Assembly (NCBI GenBank): GCA_001939145.1 | Contig: LSRX01001164.1 | Span: forward strand, 152,594-216,593 | Length of the DNA: 64,000 nt | Reading direction: 5' to 3' | DNA from: Symbiodinium microadriaticum | Taxonomy: Eukaryota > Sar > Dinophyceae > Suessiales > Symbiodiniaceae | Shown here: piece by piece, positions 21,641 to 31,424 of the stretch | Position numbering within the stretch: position 1 is the first letter of the stretch | Layout of the letters: every line of letters begins with the position of its first letter | Position numbers and translations under genes: made by a program | Notes under the pieces: model-generated | Databases searched by the model: none | What the model saw: only the letters and a program-made list of their open reading frames with translations | Told to the model about the DNA's origin: nothing

Positions 21641-22740
21641 CAAAACTGATGTTACACCGACAATATGCTGCAGGGAGTGACGAAGTTTCCGTGTTGATGG
21701 AACCGCAGGGCCACAACCTCTCTGCGATCCCGCGTTCCCTTGTAAGAAGGAGGGCATTGATTCGACGGGAGCGTGCGTGGGGAGCGTGCGTGTCTTTGTC
21801 AACGAGTGTCATCAAACTGCTCACTTCAGGTTCTCCCTTGGCCCCATCCTTGGATTCGCAAAATTCGAACACAGACAACCCACAAATCGAGAGACAATAG
21901 TGAGAACTCCGGCATCGAGCTGTGTGGCACCCTCCCCCGAATCCATACATGGTCCAAGCAGAACGCAGGGGCTTGGGCCTTCGCTTTGATTGACGGGCCC
22001 TTCACACGATCTGTCAACACGGTGCAAGCATTAACCACACTCGTGTGCTCCCGCAATCCGGGCTTGACTCAGGGCATGTCTTGCCAGTGTGAAGCCGCCG
22101 TTGGGCAGCGACCTTGTTCGTGTTGATGCGACCCGAGCTTTAGGGGAAGGTTCGCCAGGCTCACATGACTTTGCGACGATGGTCGCTTTTGTGCCAGCAG
22201 CTGGCCAGCTCCCGGTCAGTAGCGGGTTATATACAACTTCGGCCACTCCATGGCGGCAGGCACCCAACGGGTTCTTCAGAGCCTTGCAATGAGGAGCTGC
22301 TGCTGAATGGCAGGGACGTGCACCACGTGATGCAAGAGATGCTTTCTGTCACCCAGGCGGTCCAAAGCCTCGAGCTTTGCCTGCACAAAGGACATAACAT
22401 GGCAGACACGACATGGGCTCTGCAGCAGCTCTGCGGCTTTCCTGTAGGACCTTACCATCATCGAGCCTCTGTTGCGTCCCAGCTGCAGGTTAAAGTCGTC
22501 CGAAGAGGTTTGACCTTGTCGCTCCTAGGCATGAACTCCGATCGACTTCCGAGCCCTCTAGCACGGAGCACCAAGATCACCACCTCGATCTATGAGCAAC
22601 TTTGAGCCATCAGCTGCCGCCAGTGCCATGTTCTCGGCCTCGAAGTGCGGAAAGTTGAACACGCAGCGCTGCGGACCTGCTCAAGTCCGGGATGAGTCCG
22701 CAGAAGAAGAGCCTAGCCCGCCTAGCAGGGCGAGAGGGGC
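21641..22740. other. Gene-poor; one possible exon
   Basis: Only the frame at about 22285-22440 (containing LSVTQAVQSLELCLHKG) looks protein-like. It has no recognised domain and no supported start. Nothing else was seen. Confidence 0.3.
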
Positions 22741-22760
22741 TCCGAATTCCTCCAGATTTG

Positions 22761-23346
22761 TTTTGTATTGAAAGGTCCCCCCTACGGGGCCTGGAATACA
22801 TTGTTGGTCTGGTTCCCCAGGAGAGACAGGGGTGAAAATGTATTGAAGAGTCCCCCCCAACAAACAACCTGAAATAGAAAATAATAGGAAACGAGAGCTG
22901 GCGATCTTTGCAGGATCGGTTGGGGGAAGGGAGCCCGGTAAGAAAGGGGGTCGGGGGGGAGTTGATGGCACACACAGGTTTTGAGGCCAGCGCTTATTGT
23001 GTTGGATGAGGGGCCTATTGTATTGGATCAGAGGTCTGCGTGCCGTGAAATTGTATTGGGTAGGCGGGGGTCTGGGGGGGGGTCTGTTGAGGAGTCTGGA
23101 GGGGTCTGGGCGGGTCTGTTGGGGGTCTTGGGGGGATCTGGAAGGGCTTCTTTTCAACCCAAAGGAGAGATTTCCTCGTTTGAGTATTGTATTGGGTAGG
23201 GGGTCCTGGTAAATTGCTTCTTTGCCTCCCAGAAATCCTGCTCTATATTGAGGCCAGGGCCTGTAGCTAGCTTACCCCCGAGGCTATTGTATTGCCTTAG
23301 GGGGCTTTTGTATTGGGCCAGGGGTCAGCGGGCTTTTTGTATTGGG
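22761..23346 (+). repeat. Dispersed TTGTATTGG...AGGGG motif, about nine copies
   Basis: TTGTATTG (or TGTATTG) followed within a few bases by a G-run (or C-run) occurs at about 22762, 22838, 22996 (TTGTGTTGG), 23017, 23050, 23186, 23286, 23308 and 23337. Intervening DNA at 23060-23155 is a run of GGGTCTG/GGGGTCT that could form G-quadruplexes. Spacing is irregular. No coding or known element explains it. Confidence 0.65.
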
Positions 23347-23568
23347 GCAGGGGTCAGCTTCCTCTGTGCCAGGAGAATGGCTTTTTGGTGCGTTGGCATT
23401 TGAGCAGTCTATGTCTGTCTATGTCTCTTTGTGCCTCTCTATGTATGTCTCTTGAAGCCACGCATGTCTGACGAATTCTGATTGCGATTGGGCGACTCTG
23501 TTTTGATTATGCTTTGCTGGAAGTACAACTCTTGACTCCCCCCCCCCCACTGCTCCAATACCTTTGAA

Positions 23569-23814
23569 ATGCAGGAGTTAATGTATTGCATAGCCCCCTC
23601 CACCCCCCCACCCGATACCTGGAGGGATGGCTCCGACCCGGTTCCTCCAAAGCGGCAGCTGCCCCTTCAACAAGCAGAGCTCTGCGGCGCCATGCAGAAC
23701 TCTGCGCTTGAGTCACGGTCTCGGCTTGTGCTGCAATGCGAGTCAGCGCAGCTTCGGCGAAAACACGGGCAAACTGTGCGACTTTTGCGTGAGGGCGTCG
23801 AGTCTGAAGGCTAG
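23569..23814 (+). CDS. Possible hypothetical exon
   Basis: An 81-codon frame from ATG at 23569. From about residue 27 its composition is protein-like and charged (QQAELCGAMQNSALESRSR, then QLRRKHGQTVRLLREG), suggesting a coiled-coil. A further short coding-like stretch ends at 23978 (ARDKATKTGTRKL then stop). No family was recognised. It could be one or two exons of an unidentified gene. Confidence 0.3.
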   Translation: MQELMYCIAPSTPPPDTWRDGSDPVPPKRQLPLQQAELCGAMQNSALESRSRLVLQCESAQLRRKHGQTVRLLREGVESEG

Positions 23815-23978
23815 GCAGCGCTCTGAGACCCGGCTCGAGCAGGAGTAGCTGGAGCTTGCAAAACGTGCCGCCTGGCGCAACCTTCAGAAATCCATTTCGG
23901 TCACGGATGCCTAGGATGCCAGCCCTTGAACAAGCAGCACGCGACAAAGCCACGAAGACAGGAACTCGGAAACTGTAG

Positions 23979-25229
23979 GCATTTGGCCATCACAGAGAAG
24001 CCCTATGTAGTGGGGTTCTGTGGCTGCATGGTCCGGTGACCTGAAATGTTTGAAGCGTCAGCATTTTTCCCCGCAGAGGGTTAGTGGGAGGTACAAGACC
24101 CGGCGAAGTTCGCCTGAGGCGCGGGGCTGGTGTGCAGCGCTCGCCGCGTCCAAACACGGCTGTGAGGCCTCGAAGTGGCGCTCAGACCGAAGAGCCGAAG
24201 GCGGAAGCCATGGCTTCGGCCTCAAGCGGAAATGGCCTGGAAAAGGGCTTAGGCATCTGATACGATGCGTTAGATCAGCTGCTCGATCACCTCCATGTGC
24301 GATGCCAGTAATTACACCTTTCCATCAGTCACGTGAATGTCATCACCTCATGGCAATTTTTTTCATTTCAGAACTTCACTCATCAGGGAAGCAGCTGGAT
24401 GTTCGTTCATGCTTTGGGCAGAGGACAGCAGCATCAGACAGAGAAACAAAACAGAAAGGCCTGCCTCTGCTGAGGGACCTCAGAAATGGCAGTCATTTCT
24501 CCCAAAGAATAAGGCTTCGCAGATCGTGAAAACAGAGGGGCATTGGCGACCTAGGTGCAGATCGCGACAGCCGGACCCCACAGAGGAGAGGAAAGGGTTG
24601 CAATGACAACTCTAGCACACTGGATGCCTTGAGACTCTTCCATATCTCAGCGTTCCACCAACTTTCAGCTCTTGGCAGGTCCAGGCAGTCTTCACGGGAC
24701 CGCAGCCATGTTCGGTCAGAAGGCCAGGGCCAGGAAGGACCAGTGAGGCTGTCGCCTTGGAGCCTTCCGAAGGCTGTGGCCGCGTGGTGCTGCGCGCTCG
24801 AGAGGCTTCGAGGTCCCGGTCTGACAGCAGGTCCGGGCCGTCCATGTCCGGCGATGTTCGAGGGCGCAGGCTCCGACTGAGAGCCAGGCGGGCCTTGGCC
24901 TTGAGCCCGAGCGTGCCAAGACCGCCCGCGCCACAGTGCGGCAGGAAGGCATGGGGCACGGAGTGGCCGCGTAGAGGCAAGAATTCAAGCAATTCAACTC
25001 AACGACCAGCATCACGAACATGCGAAGGAAGCTGACAAGCTGAAAAGGATACCACTGACTAGTGACTATGCAGCAAGATAGGCGCGACCGGCAAGATTTG
25101 GGGATTACCAACTCGTTTGCTGTGCAGCAAGGCAAGGGTGCTAAATGGCGGCGTGAACCTAAACATACCTAAACGCGATTTGAGTCGTCTGTGCCTTGTC
25201 ACTGCTTTCGGGATCCAGAGGTGGTTTAG
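23979..25229. other. Unresolved, possibly 5' exons of the next gene
   Basis: Short protein-like snippets occur: an ATG at 24211 reading MASASSGNGLEKGLG, FLPKNKASQIVK (about 24492-24528) and an RS-containing stretch RSRSDSRSG (about 24805). They are in different frames and could be exons of the gene ending at 25734. No domain was recognised, and none is called as a separate gene. Confidence 0.3.
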
Positions 25230-25249
25230 CCCGCGCCACTGGTGTCTCA

Positions 25250-25734
25250 TGAAATTAAGACTGAGGCGGCGCCGACGCCCGGGAGTGCCACGGAGCAACT
25301 CCGAGGGGGGGCGACGGTGGGCAGCTCAGTGTTCTGCCTTCGTGCTGAGCTGATCGCCACCGCCAGCCCTTCGCAGGGATCGTTCAAGGCTCCGTGGCCA
25401 AAGTGCAGAGCCTGTCCGCGCCGCGAAAGCTCGGAAACGGGCGCTGCCGAGGGCAGGGGAAAAGACCCGAGCGCCACTGCCTGACCGGCCTGACCGGAAG
25501 CTCGATCGGCTCGATCGGGAGCTGGAGCCCTCCAGAGAACGCTCCGGACGGGCCTCGGACTCACGAGAATCACGAGACCGGGAGCGGCGGTGGCCTGAGA
25601 GCGAAGACATCAGAGACGGCCAAAAGGAAGTTGAAGCCCCGGAAAGGTCTGCCAGGGATCGGCAGCAAAAGGAGTACATGCAGATGGCAGCTCAGCAGGC
25701 AAAGCTCTGCCGCAAAGGGCGCGACTTGTCATGA
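25250..25734 (+). CDS. Charged R/D/E-rich protein, 3' exons
   Basis: Two coding-like blocks: about 25250-25350 (EIKTEAAPTPGSATEQLRGG) and a second frame open from about 25353 to the TGA at 25732-25734. The second block reads RDRSRLRGQSAEPVRAAK, later DRKLDRLDRELEPSRERS, then RESRDRERRWPESED, and ends AAQQAKLCRKGRDLS. Alternating Arg with Asp/Glu/Ser resembles RD/RE-rich tails of RNA-processing factors, but no domain confirms that. There is no ATG in the second frame, so upstream exons are required. The frame change and the CGCAG|GG border near 25379 support splicing. Confidence 0.5.
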
Positions 25735-26021
25735 GCTTTGTTCCAACGTGTTCGCGACTTTTTCTTGCTTGATGGCAGCTTGGACATCGCAAGACTTGCC
25801 TGTTGTAGATTCAGAAATTAATGAGTCTCGTCGTTGGCTTGTAGTAGCAGCTTCGTTGTAGTGCCTGTGCACTGCAGAATCTTGCAAGTACGTGAAGCAT
25901 GTGAAGCTTTCTAGCTGGCGCGGCCGGTTTGCCCATGCGGTGGCATTCGTGCGTAGACTCCAGCGCGGAGACTTCGCCAGCGTGATGGACCACTACCGGG
26001 CGGATTGCTGTTCTGTCGGGA

Positions 26022-26456
26022 ATGCGTCATCTGCGCATCTCGCTCCTCTTTCTGCAAAGTCTCGGTCGACTTGCGGCCCTTTCCCTCTTGGGCTGCCCGG
26101 CGGAGGATGCACGAAGAAGTTCGCAAGCGCGCATGGAGCGGATCTTCTACAAGATGCTCGACACACAGAGCGGCTCCCCCGTTGAGTCGGTGGAGGTGCT
26201 GAGGGATTTGGAGCTGCTAATGACGGAGCACGGCGAGACCGCGGAGCTTCGGCACGTCCCCGAAGAGGCCCGAGCCTTCGCGAGCTTCGCGAGCGCGACT
26301 TCAGAGCTGCCGTTTCCGTGCCTGCCGGGGATCCTGGGCACGGAGCTCCTGCAGCTGCTGTGGCTCGCCGGCCTCGGCAACCAAAAAGACCAGGCTTTGG
26401 AACTGCTGCTCGAGAGCCACCGCCACTTCACGCTCCTCTCCTCCCCGCTGTGCTAG
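26022..26456 (+). CDS. Hypothetical leucine-rich protein
   Basis: A 144-codon frame with ATG at 26022 and TAG at 26454-26456. The start MRHLRISLLFLQSLGRLAAL could be a signal peptide or membrane anchor. The body is acidic and helical (EVLRDLELLMTEHGETAEL, then ELLQLLWLAGLGNQKD and ALELLLESHRHF). Third-position GC bias supports coding. No family was recognised. It lies upstream of the LicD gene on the same strand and could contribute its 5' exon. Confidence 0.45.
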   Translation: MRHLRISLLFLQSLGRLAALSLLGCPAEDARRSSQARMERIFYKMLDTQSGSPVESVEVLRDLELLMTEHGETAELRHVPEEARAFASFASATSELPFPCLPGILGTELLQLLWLAGLGNQKDQALELLLESHRHFTLLSSPLC

Positions 26457-26620
26457 CATCATGTTCTTAAAACGCCTTTCCCGTATAGGGTATAGCTTTA
26501 CATTCAGGCATTTTGGTTGTTTGGGCCTCAAGGTTTCTGCGTGTGACTCCATGGACGTCGCTTCTGCAGTTGGGTTATGGCTTGAACTTTGCGCTTGGCC
26601 AGATGTCCTGTGCAGCCATA

Positions 26621-26898
26621 CCAGCTCCTGAGAATGATGCTGCCGCGGCTGCGGAGCACTTCCACGGATCTTGGCCCGGGTCGCTGCCCACGGAGGCGAC
26701 GATCTTCAAGCAGTTCCACGTGCTCGTCGGCTTCGACTACCGGCGCTGCGCCCGCCGCTTCCTCGGCGAGGACCGAGACCGAGCCTTGGCCAGCTGCGCG
26801 CCGCCGCGGAAAAGGAGAGGGAGGCGCCCTGGCCCTGGCGCTTTCGGCTCCGCCTGGCCCCACCGGCAGCTGGTGCCCGGACCCACAAAGTCGTGTAG
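26621..26898 (+). pseudogene. Frameshifted ORF, glycosyltransferase-like C-terminus (tentative)
   Basis: Reads ENDAAAAAEHFHGSWPGSLP, then IFKQFHVLVGFDYRRCARRF and GEDRDRALA, and stays protein-like only if the frame moves by one base near 26785. It then continues LRAAAEKEREAPWPWRFR to THKVV and TAG (26896-26898). H-x-x-GSW near the C-terminus recalls the HHWxGSW of some glycosyltransferases (GT32-type); this is a weak resemblance. The one-base shift could be a mutation, a read error, or a very short intron that I cannot place. Its position next to a LicD gene would suit a glycan-related role. Confidence 0.35.
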
Positions 26899-27509
26899 AG
26901 GCTGTGGAAGGAGTGGAATAGACACAAGGCACGTGCCTTGTAGCTCAGGTGCTTCTGGCCGCACGGCAGCCCTGGGCCTGCGGGTTGGCCTGCCGCTGGG
27001 CTGTGGCCTTTGCGAGTCTGGCGCAGGCTGTCCGTGATGGTAGCGGCAGCAACAGGCCGAGAGCCCTCTCGGAGGACCAGCGGAAGCTCGTCCAGGTGCC
27101 GTGCGTGGGGCGATGTCGCAACACAGAGACAGCCTTTGCGTCTGCCTTTGCGGCAGGCCGCGCAGGACGAGTTGCAACAGGCTGCAGAGATGCAAGGCAG
27201 CCCCCCATCTCGTCAAGCCCCGTCCCAACAGTAGGTGGAAGCAGCGGTTTGGAGCCTGGACGGACGCGATCAGGCGGGCGTAAAGACTGCCAAGCAACGA
27301 GCTTTGCTGCAGTGCTTTGCAATGGCCCTGTGTTCCGGGCAGGTCAAGGCGAGCTGCTCCTTGTCACGTGCGTACCCGGTCTGGGCTTTGCTGGCATGGC
27401 TTGGGCTCGGCACTCTCTCAAAGCTGGAAGGGCGGCTGCCTGTTGACTCGTCAATGCCACAGCGGTCCCCGAATCAGCCGCCCCCACCTACCCTAGCCAA
27501 GCAACATGG
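26899..27509. other. GC-rich spacer, no supported gene
   Basis: Several frames are open on both strands because of high GC content. No motif was recognised in any of them. Confidence 0.4.
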
Positions 27510-28470
27510 ATGCAGTGGATTTGGGTCCTTTCATTTTTGACATTTTTCTGTGGGCAGTGTCCTGCGCTGTGTCGCGTTTCTCTTCCCGGAAGGCTTTGCG
27601 ACCGGGTCCAATGGCCTCTAGCACAGAGCCTGACAGCACAGGGCACGCTTGCGGTGTATTTTCTGGTGAAGACTGTCGGAGGGTTGCTGGACGAATTTGG
27701 TGTCAAATGGTGGATGTCCTCTGGCGCGAACTGCCCGTTTCAGCCAGACTTTGTAGTAGGATGATCTGGACTTGAATGATCCACTGATATGCATCCTGAT
27801 TTCAGAGACTTCACCTCCGAGGGACTTCTGGGTGCAATGAGAAATGGTGGTATCTTGCCACAGGACTCAGCGATCGTCATCACTTGTGTGCTGTATGCCA
27901 TGGCATGCACTGGCCACTGCTCCTTGCGTTTGCCAGGATTGCGATGTCGATATTGCAGTCTGGCGTCCGGATGCTCACCAGATGGTACGAATTCCTTTTC
28001 GCACAGCGCTGGCGGCTGCGGGCATTGCGATGTATCATATGCCTATCTACCTTCAGTACCGCTTCTGCTTGCTGCAGGTCCCGGCTGCTGCGGACTTGCG
28101 ATCTGTGGATGGTGGCCTGGCCTGCCATTTGCCCTACATCGACGCCCACCTGGCTGACCGAAGCTCCGCTTCGGATTGGCACTACATTCACCGAACCGAG
28201 CTCCGATACGCGAAGAGCTTCCCCTTGACGGGCCTCCTCGGCCCTGCAGGCGAGGACCGGCGTGAGCGACGGCTCTTTGGAAGTGTCCACATCTGGACCA
28301 TCAGAGAGAAGGAAGCGGAGCAGTATCTCAGCAGTTTGTACGGGCACGACTGGAAGACCACGCTGCGGGGTCGCTATGGCCAGCTTGTCCACAACAGCAG
28401 CGAGGGGTTCTATAGCCTCATTGCTCGCCCCACAGGCCTGCAAAAGGTGAAGCTGAGCGCAGTAATTTAA
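27510..28470 (+). CDS. LicD/fukutin-family transferase, three exons visible
   Basis: The LicD-family signature is split over three frames. Exon A (from an ATG at 27510 or an upstream exon, to about 27724) reads TVGGLLDEFGVKWWMSSG. Exon B (about 27804-27863) reads GLLGAMRNGGILPQ. Exon C (27937-28470, TAA at 28468) starts DCDVDIAVW. Joined, they give the family core W-x-SS-G-x-LLGAMRNGG-x-LP-x-D-x-DVDI, with the acidic DxDxD-type metal site. Exon C later has LPYIDAHLAD, FPLTGLL, RRLFG and YLSSLYGHDWKTTLRGRYG, matching the family's PL...FxG...YLxxxYGxxW tail. LicD proteins transfer phosphocholine, and fukutin-type relatives ribitol-phosphate, onto glycans; the substrate here is unknown. The intron between B and C is 73 bp and starts GA (GACTCA) and ends AG, a dinoflagellate-type splice. 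The A/B junction is not exactly placed. An N-terminal membrane anchor may be MQWIWVLSFLTFFCG. Confidence 0.75.
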
Positions 28471-29137
28471 GCACAGCAAAACAGAGCCTCGTTGTCAAAG
28501 GCCCTTTGCGGGACGTGATCCAGGAGCCACCCGGCGGAGAGCAGAGCAGAGAGAGCCCCCAGCAGAGAGCCGGCGGAGAGCCCGGATCGGTGTCGCCCTC
28601 TCGGAAAAGCCGAGGCAACGGCTGGTGGGCAACTTGCTGCCCGGAGCGGCCGGCGACTGTCGAGTGGACTGCGACCTCTCTTAGTCTCTTAGCACCGAGA
28701 TGCACCGATTCGCCTCTGTGCGAAACGTGTGTTTTTCAGTGCTTCCTGCACTTCTATGCCTAGGACCCTAGGAAAGATTTGAGATGGTCTGAGCGACAGG
28801 CAGCCTATATGCAGTTCATGCACCATCCGGGATACATGGCCATCTACCCAGCCCTTGTTCATTCACGCTTTCGGACGCAGTCCACCGGCCGAGCTTTGGA
28901 AGGCCATGGTGCAGCAGATGGGAACGATGCCGCCTCTTGGCTTTGTGAAGGAGTTGCGAGTTGAGACTACGGCACATGGGGGGTTCTTGTGGCACTTGAG
29001 GCCCTACATGATGCCGATGGGCATGAGGCCCTACATGATCTGCGTCTTGCCTAGGAGCACCCTTGATTCTGCCTGCAGGTGGGGCCCCAGCAAGGGCTCG
29101 GGCGTCTCGCGGCCAGGCGAGGCCTAGTGAGGCCTAG
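28471..29137 (+). other. Possible exons of an unidentified gene
   Basis: Begins with a GCAGAGAGC-rich stretch (28540-28580). A protein-like snippet at 28809-28850 (MQFMHHPGYMAIYPA) is followed in another frame by one at about 28870-29050 (PPAELWKAMVQQMGTMPP, then HLRPYMMPMGMRPYMIC). No family was recognised. They may belong with the membrane-protein exons downstream. Confidence 0.35.
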
Positions 29138-29431
29138 AGCTTCAAAAGCGGAAAGTTCAAGGAGCTTTGCGCAGGCAAGCGATCCTCCAGCAGCGGAAGC
29201 AAGTCGGCTGAAGCGTCTGCAGAAATAGCATTCGCAACTGCGGCTTTCAAGGCTATTCCAGCAACAAGTCACGCAGAGAAGGCGAGGTCGGAGCAAAATC
29301 TGACATTGGGAACAGAGCCTGGTACGCGAGCATTAGGCGCGCAGCCATCTGCGAGCGCGAACTTGGCATCTGAGTTGGAGGAGCAATTGGGTTGGATTCC
29401 GTACTTGGCTGCTTTCTGTCAGGTGACATAA
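29138..29431 (+). CDS. Hypothetical Ser/Ala-rich exon
   Basis: An open frame of 97 codons without an ATG: it starts after a TAG at about 29135 and runs SFKSGKFKELCAGKRSSSSG, then SAEASAEIAFATAAFKAIP, then ASANLASELEEQLGWIPYLA. It stops at 29429-29431. The last codons, CAG|GTGACATAA, look like a GT splice donor, so the exon probably ends at 29422. No domain was recognised. Confidence 0.4.
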   Translation, partial: SFKSGKFKELCAGKRSSSSGSKSAEASAEIAFATAAFKAIPATSHAEKARSEQNLTLGTEPGTRALGAQPSASANLASELEEQLGWIPYLAAFCQVT

Positions 29432-29545
29432 CATGATTTCCTTCCAGCACGTCTGCTCAGCCTCCACAAATTCAACTGCTTGCCATCAGTGAATGATAAA
29501 GGCAAGAAGAAGCTACAGACAATATGGCGACGACAGCGATGGTGA

Positions 29546-29725
29546 CGACCTTGCGCTGTTGGTCTTGCTATCGTTTTTGCTGCTGCTTTGGCTTGTGTTG
29601 TCTCTGTCATTGTTGCTTTCGCTCTGGCTGTGGCCGTAGCTTCAACACTCTCGGTCTGGATAACACTGTGCAAGAAGGTCAGCGTTGCCAGAGACAGGCG
29701 TCTTTGGGTTAAGGTAGTTGAGTAA
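29546..29725 (+). CDS. Putative transmembrane exon
   Basis: Opens after a TGA at 29543 and reads a long uninterrupted hydrophobic run (GLAIVFAAALACVVSVIVAF continuing LAVAVASTLSVWITL). A basic cytoplasmic-style flank follows (CKKVSVARDRRLWVK), with a stop at 29723. The probable donor AAG|GTAGTT lies at 29713. The hydrophobic length fits one long or two short membrane spans. It probably belongs with the preceding exon. The triplet-rich DNA makes a second frame hydrophobic too, so the call is cautious. Confidence 0.4.
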   Translation, partial: RPCAVGLAIVFAAALACVVSVIVAFALAVAVASTLSVWITLCKKVSVARDRRLWVKVVE

Positions 29726-29775
29726 GCTAGGTACTGATGTATGGCATTGCGCTCAAGAAAGCGCATTAATTTATA

Positions 29776-30177
29776 TGGCAGAGGACGGGTTTGCCGGGAA
29801 GGCTGAAATCAACTTTTCCAGTACTTGTCCGTGACTGCAGCAATTTACTCAGTCATGGCTGTCGCCCGTGGATTAATCGAGTTCGTTCTCTCGTTCTCGC
29901 AGGAGTTCCTGCAGGCAGCCAGCGACCTCGAAGTCGAGGTTGCGACCTAGTGTCAAAGAGCTGAGACAGAGCGGATGCAAAGATGCTGTATTGCATGGAA
30001 TCTGGTCGCCCAACCGGCTCGAAATCGGTCCAACGACAATTGGTGAGATTTCCCTTCGAACATAGTCGATCTCCTGTGGTCGGACTCACCGAGCTTGTTC
30101 TGAACGTAGCGAGACTAAGCTTAAGCCTGCGCGTTGCTATCAAGTTGCCCTGATTTCTCATGGGTCGCAAGCGTCAT
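29776..30177 (+). other. Possible 5' exons of the second ankyrin gene
   Basis: An ATG at 29778 opens MAEDGFAGKAEINFS. A short frame after a CGCAG acceptor (29900) reads EFLQAASDLEVEVAT. Either could be a small exon, but neither carries a diagnostic motif. Confidence 0.25.
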
Positions 30178-30740
30178 GCCCTGGGTGCACCGGGCGAGGA
30201 AACGGCCGTGGACTTGGCACTTGCGCTTGCAAGTTCAGCCCGTGGGCTGACGGGCACTGTCAGCTTTTTCCCCTGAGGTTTATGAATCATCCGGAGATCC
30301 ACTCCTCTTGGCGCTTTTCCAAGGCGACGGTGAGGGCGCAAAACAACTGCCAGGTCCTCGGAGTTTGCTCTGCAGGCGGCAAGTGGGCGCTTTTTTGCAC
30401 TGAGGATAGAAGCTGGTGCCGATGTGCAGGACTGCCGTTTGCTTTCGAAACTTCGCCGTCTCAGTGATTCGTGCAGGCCACGGACCATATGGGCTGGACT
30501 CCGCTGCACCGCGCATGCTTTGCAGGGCTGGCGGAGGTGACAGGAGATGGGACGGGGATCAAAGAAACAAGAAGACCACAACAGTGAGGCTGTAAAACAA
30601 GGATCGGCTTTGCAGGACTCCTGATTCGACTGCGGGCGGATCCATCGGCGGTCCGCTGCCTCAGACAGCGACAGTGCCACCGATTTCGTGCTCCTCGCCT
30701 TGTCCAACCCGATATCGTGCTCCCCGCCGTGGGCGTCTGA
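30178..30740 (+). CDS. Second ankyrin-repeat gene (fragment), several exons
   Basis: Ankyrin pieces occur in order but in different frames: GEETAVDLALALASS (about 30190), DPLLLALFQGDGEGAKQL (about 30296), IEAGADVQD (about 30410), HMGWTPLHRACFAGLAEV (about 30485), and LLIRLRADPSAVRCLRQ (about 30620), with a stop at 30738-30740. GWTPLHxA..GLAEV..LLxxxADP is the canonical ankyrin order. The pieces are separated by gaps of 40-100 bp with AG borders, implying introns. A 287-codon frame on the opposite strand across the same DNA has no motif and is rejected. It may be an independent gene or a degenerated duplicate of the 18-21 kb gene. Confidence 0.55.
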
Positions 30741-31424
30741 TCCCTCCCCTCGCTCGACCTCTCCCGTTCGACCATGCCGCCTCAAGAAAACAGTTATCTT
30801 CAGGTCAGCGTACCCTGGATTTCTAGGTTTTGAGCGCGCCCTTTTAAAACGAGTACACAACGTCATGGGGGGCGGTTTTTGCCAGGTAGTTTGCTGGATG
30901 GCATGTGATTCTTCGGACCTGTAGTGGATGTTTTCTCTGTGCAGTTGGAAATTCTTTGCTGAAATCTTGTCCACCAGGGCGTGATGTTGTGAGAGTGTAA
31001 TGCCCTGGTCGCGTGCAATTTTATTTAAAGTTTTCACGCGAGTTTTTGCACCCGGTAGTATGGACGATTAGATGCTTCGGCCACAGAGCCTTACACTAAA
31101 GTTACTATGAAAATGATGGTAGCGAGGCAGGCAACCCACACGCACTTGCTGAATGGGTCCCAGAGGCTGAGAGGGCTGCCTTTAGGTTAGAGGGATTGTC
31201 ATCCAGAAGTGTTGTGGTTTTCCAATTATTTGTCGGGCATCGCAGAATGACAGAAGGTTTGTGGCATCGCCCTAGTCGAAGATCGTTGACATGTCACGAG
31301 ATAGAAAAACGAGAACTCGCTGAGTTCTGGCCTACCACCGGCTCCCCGCCCGGAAGTAATTGTTTCAGCTGCTCAAAACCAGAAGGTTTCATCAGTGCCA
31401 CCATCCTGCAGTGTCTCGAGACCT
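30741..31424. other. Spacer, no supported gene
   Basis: AT-richer than its surroundings. Frames are short and without motif. It separates the ankyrin fragment from the copia relic. Confidence 0.4.

Noticed and set aside
26737..27322. Minus-strand frames of 125-186 codons
   Set aside because: High GC keeps several frames open on both strands; no motif, and plus-strand coding is more plausible.
30174..31037. 287-codon minus-strand frame
   Set aside because: No recognisable motif. The plus strand of the same DNA holds collinear ankyrin half-repeats, so the minus frame is probably incidental.
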